DNA from: Seminavis robusta
Taxonomy: Eukaryota; Bacillariophyta; Bacillariophyceae; Naviculales; Naviculaceae
Assembly (NCBI GenBank): GCA_903772945.1
Contig: CAICTM010000224.1
Location: forward strand, 1-64,000
Length of the DNA stretch: 64,000 bases
Reading direction: 5' to 3'
Within the stretch, counting starts at the first letter, position 1. Each line of letters opens with the position of its first letter. The position numbers and the translations under genes are program-made. Positions 21,627 to 33,535 of the stretch are shown one piece after another. Below the pieces are notes generated by a model, which was not told where the DNA came from, ran no database searches, and saw nothing but the letters and a program-made list of their open reading frames with translations.

Positions 21627-23950
21627 TTAGGTGGCACCAGCACCATTAGCAGTGATGGTCCTGGCTGCTTTGGCGGCCTTGGAAGCATTCCGGTTGTTCT
21701 TGACCTTCTCGCGTCTAGCATCTCCTGGATTCTCGTGGTACCATTTCATCTGCTTTCGCTTGTCTTCAGGAATGAGAGGACCCCATTTGTCGTACAGTTC
21801 GATCCATTTGATATCCTGCACACCGATGGCAGGAATGCCTTCTAACTCCTGCATGCGCAGTAGCCAAGTCGCCTTGGAATCCCATTGTGGTTCTTTGGTG
21901 ATCTTCTTGGTGATGGACTTCTTCTGTATTGTCTCCTCGACAGTAGGCCCATTACACCATTCCTGAATGGCAATGGTGGCCCCATTATCCTTGGTTGCAG
22001 TTGCCACAAACATGTGGTTGTCATCAACACCGCTCTTGATCCTGTATAAGTACTGGTTCTCGAACTTGTCGAAATCAAACATATCTTGGTTGGTCACCCA
22101 CACTGGATGGACTTATTCATGGCTAAGAGCTTCCACCATGTCTTCCGGCAGATAGATGTTTGACTATACGGCAACAGCAGTAGCGAATCATGTAGGTGAG
22201 ACGTTCGCTTCTTCTTCATTTCAGGTTTTTATGTGAAGAACAACAACGATGCCATGGTGTTACGTACCTTTCGATAATCCTTTTTCATTATGTTGAAGAG
22301 TCTGTCGCAGTCATTCTTTGTGTGGCCTCTAATCAGGAAGCAACACTTCACAGTAGTAGCCACTCGCAGCTTGACAAGCAGGTAGATAAGACGTATCACC
22401 ATGTTGTTCTTGTTCTGACCTGGACAGTTGTCAAAGAAAAACGTTAGCTCCTTGAATGGCTCTGGAGTGTAGAGAACACCAGACCTCTGTAGATGCAACC
22501 AGAAAAGGGAGGCGACATTGTTTCCACCTTTCTTTGCCGCTTCTTCTGTGTAGACGTAGGCACCAAGCTCATCCACAGCGGTATCGACAACAACAAAGCA
22601 GAATGTATTCAGTGGGCTATAGTAGTAGGTTTCACCGGGTTGCTCGAAGCCGAAGCATGGAATCCCCATATTCTGCACATAGTTAGCCACGTAGCAGAGG
22701 ATCCTTTCGCTTGGAGGCTTCTCCTTCGTATTCCTCGCAAGCTCCTTGTATTGTTGGAAGAGTGCGCGCTGGTCATGATACATCCTGACATGGTGTGCAC
22801 TCTTGTCGAGGAGTGCTGTCTGCTCCAAGAGCAGCTTTGCCCTTTCCTGTTTTGATGGCTCCGGTGGTGGTGGTGGTGGAGGATCATCATTGTTGATGTC
22901 TTGTGTTGCATCTTCCTCCTCATTGTTGTCGCCATCACACTGCATCTGATCAATATTCGCTTGGCGATCTTCCCTTGCCTGCAGCCGGTTGACCAGATAC
23001 TTGTGTCGGTTTGCGTGCTTGAAGCATTCGTTGCAGATGTCTTCCCTTGGTCAACAGACTACTATATTTGCATACTTCTTGGCCCAGAAGGCGTGGAACT
23101 TGGCCCAGCTGCAGACAGGTTTCTGTTCCACGCCAGCTAATGGAATATTGTAGGTCACTGCTCCCTTCTGGTCCACGGAATACTGGTAGCCCCGTTCTCT
23201 AAGGTACCTTCCATACAGTTGCCGCTTGCTTTCACAGGAAGGAAGCTCGAGGAGTTCATCGTCATCGTCTCGAAGTGACTGCTGTACCATGTTCCCAACC
23301 AACTCCCTGATAAATAGAGTTGCTCTTGGACACGCAAGCTGTTTCATATTCTCAAAGAATTCGGTCAGTGAATTGTCCACAGCTTCGTTGCATCTGCGTG
23401 CAATGCCGTGGTTGCCATGCAGAATGCTTTTCTTGGAATCGAAGATCTTCTCACAACTGTTCCACTTGTCCCAGCCAAAACCGACCATTCTGGAAAGGGT
23501 ATCCCGACAGCAGGTAATTCCATTACACATGCCGGGCATTACAAAGCATCTTCGCTGTTCCTGCTGACTGAACTGATGCTTCTGTTTGCGTCTGCTGTAC
23601 TTGATCCATTCCACGACGAACGTCATCTGGCCTTTTCTGTCGCGCAAAGCGAAATCGAAAAGGCTGTTGACCATGACAAAAAAGTAATAGGTACCAGGCT
23701 CTGGGATATCCGTGCAACAGGTGCATGCTTTGTCCCTTCCTTGGTTCTTGATGGATACGCAGTTATCCAATGCCTTGTATGCCGCCAACCAGTCGTTGAT
23801 CTCTTGCTTGAGTGCTCCCACGTTGGGAGGATTCTTGCATCTTTTTCCTCTCATAAGCTTGTCTCTGATGGCAGGAGAGTGGATCTTCCTCACAGGGCTG
23901 ATAGCAAAGGCATTCCTAGGGACGATGGGGGTGTCTGGAGGCTCCGTCAT
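21627..23950 (-). pseudogene. DUF7869-like transposase-type gene with two nonsense codons
   Basis: A minus-strand reading frame from the ATG at 23950 encodes a protein of the eukaryotic family whose hallmark is FFFDNCPGQNKNNMVIR (about 22480), followed by FLIRGHTKNDCDRLFNIMK. These fit a DDE-type transposase core (the family carries the DUF7869 label, from memory). Upstream are CNGITCCRDTLSRMVGFG and PREDICNECF Cys motifs. One intron, 22267-22164 (104 bp, GTACGT...TAG, phase 0), joins DYRK to SNIYLPEDMVEAL. The frame is continuous except for a TGA at 23053-23051 (between ANIVVC and PREDIC, possibly a mutated CGA) and a TAA at 22115-22113 (between ALSHE and VHPVW). No other frameshift is seen, so this is a recently inactivated copy, unless the stops are assembly errors. 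Terminal repeats were not found. Confidence 0.7.
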
Positions 23951-24812
23951 GGTCGAATTTGGCTATTTCATCACCATCTTTGGCTTGCTTGGAAGCAGTT
24001 TCGATAGTTTCGGCCGATAGTGCGAAAAGTCGTGTAAGAGTGGTCGGATGGGTGTGGGAGTCAGCCAATGCTGCACGATTAACTGTATCGCACCAACCTG
24101 ATTAGATCTGTCGGTTAGCCATTACTCAGTAACTAGACGTCGGTCGGGTATATGTAATACATCGCTGGATAGGTCTATATGTTAAGAAGCGTTTGCGCGA
24201 ATAAAAAGATTTTTCCACCACCTCACATTTTGACCGATGACCGACGGACATGCGCGGATTATAGTGTGGCCTGCCTTATTTGTAGAATATCCGTCAGCAT
24301 GATACCATCACGATACACCGCACCTTGTACCAGGTACCGCAGGTCACACAGGAGACTCTCAACAATCTCGAAGAGCGCGACCCCGGGGTAACGGTACCAT
24401 GCTTGGCCTCATTCCACCCTGTCGTGTAGCGTATTCGAGTTGAACTTGGTGCTGGTTCTCGAAATGGCTCTTGACAGGATCATGGTCATGGACTGGACCG
24501 TGGTAATGGAACCACGGTAATATGCTAAGGGTAACATTGCTCTCTATTCTCCAGCTCATCGGTCTCTTTTGGCGGCCTGTCCCCTGCGTCATGGGTGGCC
24601 AGGAGACGTAAAATTGGCACTATCTTGCTTCCAAAGATCAATTGTTACTATGGTTGACGATTATCAATGCAAGATTCTCGTATGCATATACCCAATGCAA
24701 CTGTAGCTAGCAGTGAAGAACAGGTCGCCCCAAAGGCCACGTGCACAAGCACAAGCCGTAAAAGGCCAGATGAGTGCTGCCCGAGTGCTGCTGCGACTCC
24801 GGCATCATTGGT
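23951..24812. other. Intergenic region, no gene recognised
   Basis: Lies between the transposase-type pseudogene start and the 3' end of the TPR gene. Only short open frames without motifs are seen, plus a small hairpin near 24498-24519 (ACCGTGGT / ACCACGGT). Confidence 0.45.
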
Positions 24813-27021
24813 CTACACCAGCTCGATGGTTTCCACGGGAGAGTATGCAGGAGAGGAAGCAGTGGGCCTTGTAAGGCTAGTCATTTCGGCGCTCAAAGAA
24901 GCAACGCCGGGGCACTCCAAGTTCAATTCGTAGTGGATGCGACATATCACGTAGAGTTCTTTCACGAGGGAACCGACGAATGTTGCATAGGCAACTGTTG
25001 CGAAAATCTTGAGTGGCAGTGGAATCGCATTGTTACCAAGAATCACCAAAGAAAACATCACCGTCATTGCAAGATAGGCAACAGTGTGGAGAGTTTTGGT
25101 AATGAACTTCGTTCGCTGTTGTCGATAGATCGAAACAAAGCGCAGCCGTTTCGCACTTGTCGTCTTGGGATGCTCTGCACCAAGGGCCTTGGCGAAGATA
25201 GTGCAGGCTTTGTGGTAGATTCGTATGGCTTCATCGTACCTTTTCTTTTCTAGCAAAGAGTTGGCAATCGATACACAGGTACCAGCCGTGTCCGGGTGGT
25301 CTGCGCCCAGCGTAGTCTTCTGGATACCCAAACACTGTTTGTACATCCCAATGGCTCGATTATGCTTTCCTTGACAAGCCCGAACCCAACCCATCGACGC
25401 GAGAGTCGCCGCCGTCTCAGGGTGCTCGCCGAGAGCAATCTCACGAATCGAAAGACACTTCTGAAACACTGCAAGTGCATCCTCAAACTGTTCTGTGCAC
25501 AGAAACACACTTCCCAGTGAATGATATGCCTTTGCCGTGCGAGGGTGATCTCTTCCGTAGCAGCTTTCGAGTATGTCGATTGCCTTGTCGTGGGCCAGCG
25601 AGGCCCCCCGGTAGTCACCATGACGGTGAAGCGCCATGCCCAGGTTGCTGTATGTTTCGGCAACTTCAGCGTGTCGGCTACCTAGAGCTTCCTCTTGAAT
25701 AGAAAGGGATTTTCGATAGAGCTTTGTGGCCTCCACATAATCGCCCAGACATAGTTCAGCCCAGCCCATCGAGTTGTGGGCATTGGCAATCTTCAGACGA
25801 TGCTCTCGACTGTTTCGGTTCGACGACTGACACTCTCTGCTCAGTAAGCACTTTTGAAAGATCGTTCGTGCTTTCTTGTATTGCCCTTTGTTTAGGTAAA
25901 TCGACCCAATGCTATCATGTATGTCGATTGTTTGCCAATGTTTCTCGCCAAAGGCATCTCCTGCAACCCTGTGCGCCTTTTCCAATGCGGTCAAAGCCAG
26001 ATCATACTCCCCAATGCTCGCGAATAGTTGACCATATCGAGAGCAAAGACCAACAAACTGCTGCGAGCTTGCTGTCTCTGTATGGTGGGTAGCGACAACG
26101 GCGGAAGCCAGACTGGACAAAATTCCCCGTATCCAGAAGCGAATATGCTGGGTGACTTGTTTGTTGACAAAATGAAATCCATCATTGCATTCGACCATTT
26201 GCAATATTTTGAGCCTGTCCTGCTCTACCGTAGCCTTGGCATTTTGGATCATTGTCTTTTGCAACACAGCATAAAGCTCGTTGATTCCTTTCCCTTGCAC
26301 TCCGACAAGTTCATGGGTCATCCTGTCTTCTTCCTGCTTGGGCATGACTATAGAGATTTGAACATCATTTTTCATTGCCGTATATAGTTCGAATATACAC
26401 CAAATACGCTTTAGATATTGGGGTTCATCCCAGGGAGTCATCATGACAATTACATGCCCAATGTGTAGGACGTGAGAGCGAAAGTTTTCTTCGAAATTGA
26501 AGGCATCAGCGCAGGCTGTGCCCATGATCCGATGTTGATTCAAACAAAGAGCGCAGATCCAAATGTAGGTACGCTTCATGTTCAGCTCCCTTTGCTCGCA
26601 AAAGTTGATCAACGTCTCTACCACATCTCCAACCTTGTACCACCAAGTCCACGAGAGCTGACAAATGACAAGAAGTCAGCGGTGCTAGCCAGCCCAAGTC
26701 CTGATAAAACAAAATTTGAGAGGATATTCTTACCATGTGTGTTGACTTTCCTACATGATCCCTCCCCTGCAGAGAGTCAACATAAGACGCCCCCAGCATC
26801 CCATCACGAGGACAAGTGACACGGCGCCCCTTCTCACGAACAAACCCTGTCTCCTTTCTCGAGTCCTCGATTTCGTAGAATCTTGAGTCCGTCGACAATC
26901 CTTCGGTTGCCTCTAAGGATGGAAGGAAGACCTCTTTCAAATGATACACGCTCACACCACGATATTTGGCATCGCTTTCGAGGCTGCCGTCTGCCGTACC
27001 CGATTCTGCCTCCATTGCCAT
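24813..27021 (-). CDS. TPR-repeat membrane protein with N-terminal sensor-like domain (two exons)
   Basis: About 710 residues. Exon 1 is 27021-26734 and exon 2 is 26657-24813; the 76-bp intron (GTAAGA...CAG) restores GKSTHM/LSWTWWYKVGDVVETL. The start at 27021 has a good context (ACCATGG); an in-frame ATG at 27096 is the alternative. The N-terminal domain (to about 250) has TYIWICALCLNQHR, VIVMMTPWDEPQYLKRIWCIFELYTA and similar motifs seen in a diatom/haptophyte family. It looks loosely TIR/effector-like, but I cannot name it. Seven tandem 42-residue TPRs of kinesin-light-chain type follow (e.g. AETYSNLGMALHRHGDYRGA; ALGADHPDTAGTCVSIA). Near the C-terminus two hydrophobic segments (LHTVAYLAMTVMFSLVIL and IFATVAYATFVGSLVKEL) suggest membrane anchoring. 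The likely role is a protein-binding scaffold; partner unknown. Confidence 0.82.
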
Positions 27022-28041
27022 GGTCAAAAGGGTGCAGTATCTACTGGTCGGGCCAGAGCTAAAGAAGGAATGATGAGGGATGAGGCGACCGTCCAAGGGG
27101 TGCGAACCCCCAAGGATTAGAGATAAGAGAAGGAAGTCTAAGCCCCCCTTATGAAATGCCCCCCCTGCTGTTCCTCAATTGTGGCCCCTGACCCAAGGAA
27201 TCTACTGCAGCTAGTCCCGAAAACCACCCCATCTTTGCTCACCGGTAGGTACCGCTAGAGTCTCCGGTTGGCTTCCATAGACGACTTCTTTACTCTACTA
27301 GAACCCCTTCAGACGGGGGACGGGGGTGTTGAATGCAATGGGGATTTGGGTCATTTTTACATAAAGAGGGAGTTTCATGCAAAAGGGATCCAAAGGCAAA
27401 GGGTCTGTAAAATGTAAACGTGAAAATTCTGCTGAAGCAGTAACCATGACAACAAAAAGAAAGCATCGACAAACGTTATGATACACATTTGTTGGTACAG
27501 TATGTCAAGGTCATGATGTCCCTTGTCCTGGTGGCATGGCTCAACCAGCCCTCTGTGCTTATGATGCATGAGGCTTCCAACAACTTTTAAGCCATCACAA
27601 CCTCAAGACTGCTTCACCCTTGTACCGCCCGATCCAAGCAAAGCCTTGCCCTGGTCTCTTTTTCCCCAAGCTTGGCCCACCATAAGACACAAGCGAACAT
27701 TCCAGCGCGGAAGGGGATTCAGCCCCTGTTCCAAGTTGACCCCCCTTATACTTAATTAATAAAACCATCATCACGATTTTATTTTTCTTTGAATCGTGGC
27801 TGACATTTGCAGGGGGGTAAGGAAAATATAATAGCTTTGTTCCGCCTATCGGTACTCAACGTACTTGTTGCTGCTCTGTATTGTTTTGCACAAATCAAGA
27901 AAGGATTCCCCCAGCCTTCAGGGGATCGGAGCTTCAGACGTGGAATAGCTCGTGGAATTGGATTGCCCCGCCACCACTTTTGTTACAGAACTTCTGCTGT
28001 CGCGAAAAGGACCAAGTTGAGACGCAAAACAAAGCAACACC
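27022..28041. other. Intergenic region, no gene recognised
   Basis: Upstream region shared by the divergent TPR gene and the small membrane protein. Open frames such as 27807-28055 lack motifs, though an unrecognised 5' exon for the gene at 28042 cannot be excluded. Confidence 0.4.
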
Positions 28042-28575
28042 ATGGGAGGAGATGATTGTGGCTACCTCTTTGATTGCTTGGACACCGTACTGGAAGACTC
28101 GCGGATCTACTATGGTGTTCAACATTCGGCTTACCTCATTTGGATAACTGAGGTGTGCGTCTCCATGCTACTGATGGGCCAGCTACCAACGCTGAGCGAG
28201 CGCCTCAAGAAAGCATACGTGTACAGCAAATTCGCAGCCTCCATCGTCATTTTCTCGGCAGGTGTTTCCTTGGCGACCTTTCTAAGGTTTCCTTGTCCAG
28301 AATCTTGCGGTTCTCTCTGCAAGGCCGCCACACCTGGATACCTGTATCCCTTTGTTCTCATAATGGCGGGAATCTGTATCTTTTTGAGGACATATATGCG
28401 TGGATCGGCCATGACGAGAACAGCAACAGCCAGAGAGATCCTTCAACCTTCTGTCAGGATAACCGAGAAAAAGCCCGGGATGTCAATCGGCGAGGACTTG
28501 ATCAACGCGACGGAATCTAGCGTAGACGACGACGACGACGGCTCGGAGCCAGATGTGGCAATGGTGATGACCTAG
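28042..28575 (+). CDS. Small multi-pass membrane protein, function unknown
   Basis: 177 residues from an ATG in strong context (ACACCATGGGA). Three hydrophobic segments can be seen: about 33-50 (SAYLIWITEVCVSMLLMG), 65-83 (FAASIVIFSAGVSLATFL) and 100-117 (YLYPFVLIMAGICIFLRT). The loop between the second and third contains CPESCGSLC, which could form a disulphide. The C-terminus is acidic (SSVDDDDDGSEPD). No family is recognised. The stop TAG at 28573 sits inside a CTAGCTAG palindrome. Confidence rests on the start context and the coherent membrane pattern only. Confidence 0.55.
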   Translation: MGGDDCGYLFDCLDTVLEDSRIYYGVQHSAYLIWITEVCVSMLLMGQLPTLSERLKKAYVYSKFAASIVIFSAGVSLATFLRFPCPESCGSLCKAATPGYLYPFVLIMAGICIFLRTYMRGSAMTRTATAREILQPSVRITEKKPGMSIGEDLINATESSVDDDDDGSEPDVAMVMT

Positions 28576-29308
28576 CTAGTACATGTAACGAGACACAACA
28601 AGTTGCATACTTGTACTTTCAGAGGATTCGATTCGATATAACGTGCATTAGAACCTCTTGTATTGGAAAAAAACATTGCCGACGGACTGATTTCTGCCGC
28701 GGTATCGATGGTGTAGCGTCGCCGCAAAAGGGAAGCTGCGGAGTAAGCACTGACAAGCAATGAGCTAGCTTTGTTCCTGGTTGAGCTTCAAAAGAAAGCA
28801 TAACAGGAAACTCTAAACTAGTCTAAACACACCGCTTTTACACACTCTTTGTGTTTCCCCAGTGATTCAGAAATGATATTTGGAACGACTGACCATACCA
28901 CGATGACAGCCAGCACCGTTTCCCGCCCAGCAAAGTTATTCTACGGTGGAGGACCACGTTGGAACCCCTGGTCATGTTCTTATCTTTTGTTGATGTTGGC
29001 ATCATTCTGCCCAGGCAGGAACCCTTTTGAAATGCGGCCGCTTTCGCTCTTTTGAGGGCCGTGACGAGCTTTGTGAGGGCGCGTCGCATACAATTGCTTT
29101 TGGCTCTTGCTCTGCGTTGTGGGAGTTATGTTTCAACTGTGTGGCAAGGGTTGCTTCATTTGTTTCTGATGAAAATGATCGTCCTCCCTCCCACCATTAC
29201 GGTATTTATGATTTATGCGTCGTGCAGGAAGATTTCTAGATTTCTATTACTGGTACCGGTACTAGTACTGGTACCGTACACGTATCGATAGTTAGCTTCC
29301 TCCATCGC
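28576..29308. other. Intergenic region, no gene recognised
   Basis: Between two converging genes. It contains the TACTGGTACCGGTACTAGTA palindrome cluster near 29249-29285; no coding motif is visible. Confidence 0.45.
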
Positions 29309-30361
29309 CTACTGCTGAATTCCACATGCCTCCAGAAATCTTGGATCTGCCATTCCTTGTTCCAAAACGACAGGTTCCCATCTCCCCGGGATAGGCTCTC
29401 CAGCTGCCTCTCGCAGTTGTTCGGCACTGTAGCTCCCCGTGGCCACTGCGACCATTCCAACACACATGACATTTTTATTGCTGTCGTTGTCATTGGCTGT
29501 CACCAATAATTGTTCGGAATAGGATTTGGCCGCCAAGACATCGGCGGGAGCATCTCCCACGTGCACCACCCGTTCGAGTTGGCCACTGGGTGGCAGAGTG
29601 GATTGGCATCGTCTTGCTGCAATGGCAATTTGCGTTCCTCGATCTAGATAATTCCTCGAAATGTCTTGAATGTCTCGACTGCAATAGTCGGATCCAAATC
29701 CTCCCAAGAATCCAATATCTTGCGCCCCCGGCCATTTGTAATTGCGCTCCATTTGTTCGGGGGAGGGTGGCGCCAATGCCCGTGTTTCGAGCACTCCCAC
29801 AGCTCTCATTTTTCGTCGGGCAATGCCTTCGACGTTTCCCGTCACAAGTCCACACGCCACCTTGCTGTTCGGCTGCTGTTGCATTTGTGCCAGAGTGGCA
29901 AGCTGTTCCAAGACACCTGGTAATGGCTCAATGCCTTTGGCAACTTGGTCGTCTTCCAGTGCTGCAATATACGCGTACATGGCCTCAAAGAGGGCCTCCA
30001 ATTGACTTTCACTGACTTGATTCACGTCCAGCTCTGCCTTGGCGAGTCGACAGAGGATCAATCCATCGGTGGATCCATGAAACAAGTGCTGTGGCAACGC
30101 TTGAGCCACTGGTTTTGTCGGCGTGATTCCATCCCCTAGAATTTTGCCGCAGGCATGAGCAAACGCCTTGGTGTGTGCAGATGTATCGGCTTCTTGTCCC
30201 GATCCCCTGACCAGTGTCCCGTCCACATCAAAGGTTATCAGTGTAAACGCGTGGGCATGTCTCGGCAGATGAAAGCAAAGCAGTAATAATACCGGTAGCA
30301 GCCATAGACGATAACAATGGACCAAGAGGTGATGGCTTTTGATGAGGGCGAGAGATCTCAT
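29309..30361 (-). CDS. HAD-superfamily hydrolase, predicted secreted or organelle-targeted
   Basis: 350 residues. It starts at the ATG at 30361; the nine bases upstream in frame begin with TTG. A hydrophobic N-terminal segment (WLLPVLLLLCF, cleavage likely after RHAHA) is a signal peptide. Motif I FDVDGTLVRGSG (about residue 45) supplies the nucleophile and acid Asp, motif II is GLVTGNVEG, and motif IV is VVHVGDAPADVLAAKS with the metal-binding Asp pair; the cap domain lies between motifs I and II. The arrangement matches phosphoglycolate-phosphatase-like HAD phosphatases. Substrate not predictable. After the signal, F-T-L-I does not make a clear ASAFAP plastid motif, so secretion or endomembrane location is equally possible. 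Confidence 0.85.
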   Translation of the reverse strand: MRSLALIKSHHLLVHCYRLWLLPVLLLLCFHLPRHAHAFTLITFDVDGTLVRGSGQEADTSAHTKAFAHACGKILGDGITPTKPVAQALPQHLFHGSTDGLILCRLAKAELDVNQVSESQLEALFEAMYAYIAALEDDQVAKGIEPLPGVLEQLATLAQMQQQPNSKVACGLVTGNVEGIARRKMRAVGVLETRALAPPSPEQMERNYKWPGAQDIGFLGGFGSDYCSRDIQDISRNYLDRGTQIAIAARRCQSTLPPSGQLERVVHVGDAPADVLAAKSYSEQLLVTANDNDSNKNVMCVGMVAVATGSYSAEQLREAAGEPIPGRWEPVVLEQGMADPRFLEACGIQQ

Positions 30362-30779
30362 GGTTATCAACTTGCCTGCGTGTCGAGGAAGTTTTCCAAC
30401 TCTCTTGAACTCCTGAAGTTGACGGATGACGGAATGCGCGGAGCAATGGGTAATCTGTCTGGACTTCCCCTCGACTTAGATCTATTGTAGTCTACTTCCT
30501 CCTTTTGCTCAATGCTTTCCCCTTTCCCCTCCCCCTAGCCCCCTTTTACCCTGCTCCCATCCTCCCCACTCTCCCAGTACCAGGTAGTAGGGTACCCACT
30601 ACCCATACCACCGCTCTGCCTAGATTAGCCCCCCTCTCTCCTTAACATATCTACTTTAGCTACTAGCTGCTAGTAGCTAGAACGTTGATCTTGCCCCCAT
30701 TTACTCCCTCCCGGTTGATTTCCCCTCTAAATTGAGGCTGCCGAAGGCATGAGCCCTCAACGAGTTTGGAACGGGCTAC

Positions 30780-31025
30780 AACCTGCTAGCTAGCTAGTAC
30801 TGCTAATGCTGCCAGCTAGCTAGTAATAGGTAAAGCACATTTTAGCTAGCTAGCTACCTAGCTAGTAAATAAACAGTTGGCTGCTTGTGTAGCTATCTAG
30901 CTAGCTAAGATATTAGGCTCTACATGTACAACCGTAGCTAGCTAGCCAGGTGAACAGTCGGCTGCTGGGGTGCTATCGTAACTATAATACATGCTAATAC
31001 ATGTGATAGCTCTGGCTAGCTAGCC
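30780..31025. repeat. CTAGCTAG-rich cluster with a degenerate ~80-bp direct repeat
   Basis: GCTAGCTAG-type palindromes recur at least seven times. AGCTAGTAAATAAACAGTTGG...GCTAT (about 30860-30895) is echoed by AGCTAGCCAGGTGAACAGTCGG...GCTAT (about 30940-30976), about 80 bp apart. Confidence 0.75.
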
Positions 31026-31147
31026 AGCCATCTGTTCCTCATTTATTTTGGACAGGCTACCTTTATAGGGTTGGGGCTAAAAAGTGCAGCCTGCTCAATT
31101 TGTTTGCATCAAGCCAACACTTCCGTTTGAAGCTATTGGTTGGCGCA

Positions 31148-31175
31148 TCGGTCTTCATGCTCGCATGAAGACCGA
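31148..31175. repeat. Perfect 13-bp-arm hairpin
   Basis: TCGGTCTTCATGC, two bases (TC), then GCATGAAGACCGA: a perfect inverted repeat of 13-bp arms. Confidence 0.9.
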
Positions 31176-33535
31176 CCCACTCCTCTACCAGACTCTACAG
31201 TTCAGATTGAATGCCTAGCTAGAGTGATGGTTTTAGCACCTTTCCCCAAGAGAAATCCATGGCCACGCGACAACAAATGGAATTCATACCCCGAGATTCC
31301 ACAGTGGCTCCAAGCAAGCAAGCAAGCAAGCAAGCCTTGGAGCAACGGACACAGAGGACTGAAGAAGAAACACATGTACTACTAGTAGCACTCTGGGATC
31401 ATACAGAAGATGTTCACTATCAGGTAGAAGAACTGGCTCATCCGCTCATCCATTCAACGGTGGAACACGAAAGCAACATTTCAACAACAAAAAGTATGAA
31501 GAACGCCGCTTCAAAACTTCCAAAAGAGAGGAAGGAGAAATGCCGCGAATGAGGTGCAGTCGTAGCCACGCAGTACCCTATGGAATCATCTCCTCTTCCC
31601 CAACACTAAAGATAACTCAGTTACAGTAATGACAAACATAATTTAGATAAATTGCGAATCTGATCAGCGAAGTAGACTTCCGGAGGGGGTGGCGCACATG
31701 CGCACACGCCACTTGCCGTATGGCTGTTCCTCGTTCCTCTTGAAGCGACTGCCATTCTCTAGCTTGATAGTTAGTTGAAGGTGACTAGCTACGCGGCATG
31801 GGATTGCTGCACCGACACCGTGGAAGCGCACAGAGCCTTCCACCTCAAAAGTGAGAAAACCGAAAGGAACAAAGGGGACTGAGTCTTTGAAGGCCTTGCA
31901 TTTTTGCAGCTCTCTTGTGCTTGCTACAGTACCGCTTGCTTGCGCCTTCCCAAGGATCAAATTTCAGAATGGAAATCGCTGCTTTCTGGGTGTTTCGTGG
32001 GACGGTTTTGCTCTCTAGCTAGAGTGAGAAAGCACGAAAGCACAACACCTCCCCATGCGTCGAAAGACTGAGACTCGAGTTTCTCGTCGGACAACGTGAG
32101 AACCGAAAAAGTGAGCAGCCACCCAGCCAAAACAGAAAAGCGCACACTACTTTGGCCTACAGTGTACAGTCGTATTGACTGAGTGACTCGTCACTCGACT
32201 CAGCGGTACCGGTACCGGTACACTGTACCGGTATTGGCCTATTTTAATAAAACTCGAAACTCTGCTCTCTTGTATGAACCATTGGAAAGAAGTGGAGATA
32301 TAACGAATGCAAGTTTGAAGAACCAATCAATTCATGATCTTCTGACTCTAATTCTTCTTGGGGAAATCACACTCCTCACTCACACTTTTAAGATAAGTGG
32401 GTTTAAGATACCGAGTACTCAACTTTTTAGAAATGTTTGGATAACCTGGACACTCAGATTTCCCAAACCAGTAAGATAAGCTACGAGTACTGAGGTCTCA
32501 AATCCTAAGCCAATACTAATACTCTGTGGGGATTGAATGCAGCCAGCACCCACTATCTTCCACATCACCATCTACATCCAAGTACTCCATATCCACATCT
32601 TAGGGTGCCTCCCTACCACAACATCTTTGGTTTCTTCAATTTTAGCTTTGCACCTTTGCCTTCTTGAGCTTTGGTGGTGGCTCCTCACTGTCTGAGGGCA
32701 TGGTTAGTTGTAGGGTATGAAACAAAAGCTTCTAGTGGCTATAAGATATGAAAGACACTGAGATTGGGCTGCTTGTAAGATAATAACTCAGCGTTCCTGT
32801 GGCTGGATCCGTTAAGATACCTCCAGTATTGGAATAAGAATAGAATTATCTTATTAATGAGGTAAGAGTGCATCTCAAACACAGAACCCCATTTCTATTT
32901 CTAGGGCGTTAAATACAAATCGAGGAAAAGAAGTATGGGATTTAAACTCTTGAGGAGTTAACGAGTTAACTAGTGGTAGTGAAATTTAATGTGACGAGTG
33001 AGTAGTAAAAATAATACTTACAGTAGCAAGCGTAAGTACTGGTACTAATAGTACAGCCGTACGGTACTATTAATAGTACCGGTACAGTCATTGGTGGAGC
33101 TTTGGTGGATAATCAGTACCAACATGCTTGGACTCACTGATTCTATCTGATTCTCCATGTTCAGTCCCATTGATCAAAATGTCATTCGCACACATTAGCC
33201 ATCGTAGATTTTCAATCAATGGCCTAAATTGACCTGACTCAGATACTATTAATACTACAACCTTTCAGGAGTTAAAGGAAAACCCCCTATGAAACCCAGT
33301 CGGATCCTGTAATTATTGTTTGTGCTCCTTATTTGTTCAAAGGAGAATAGCACTCACATGAGGCCATTCTTAACACATTCCTCACACTTTGAGCTTCGTT
33401 GCTTTGTTGCTTCGCCGCCACCACGATTGCTCCAGCTATTGCTTCGCACCTCCACTCTTCTTGTTTTCCTTCTTTGCTTTGCTCACAAATTTTGCAAAAT
33501 CTGCCTATTTACAACGATCATCAGTCATCAGCACC

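Larger units (their letters stand above)
30362..33535. other. Long gene-poor region with CTAGCTAG clusters and palindromes
   Basis: About 3.2 kb without a supported gene. Open frames at 31259-31552 (a Lys/Gln run from an AAGC tetranucleotide repeat) and 31664-31960 (no ATG) were not accepted. It has a CTAGCTAG-rich block (30780-31025), a perfect hairpin (31148-31175), and palindromic GTACCGGTAC stretches near 32203-32235 and 33035-33090. Confidence 0.5.

Noticed and set aside
27807-28055. 82-codon open frame as a 5' exon of the membrane protein at 28042
   Set aside because: No splice pair links it cleanly, and the ATG at 28042 has a stronger context.
31259-31552. 97-codon open frame
   Set aside because: Contains a Lys/Gln run created by an AAGC tetranucleotide repeat and has no domain or good start context.
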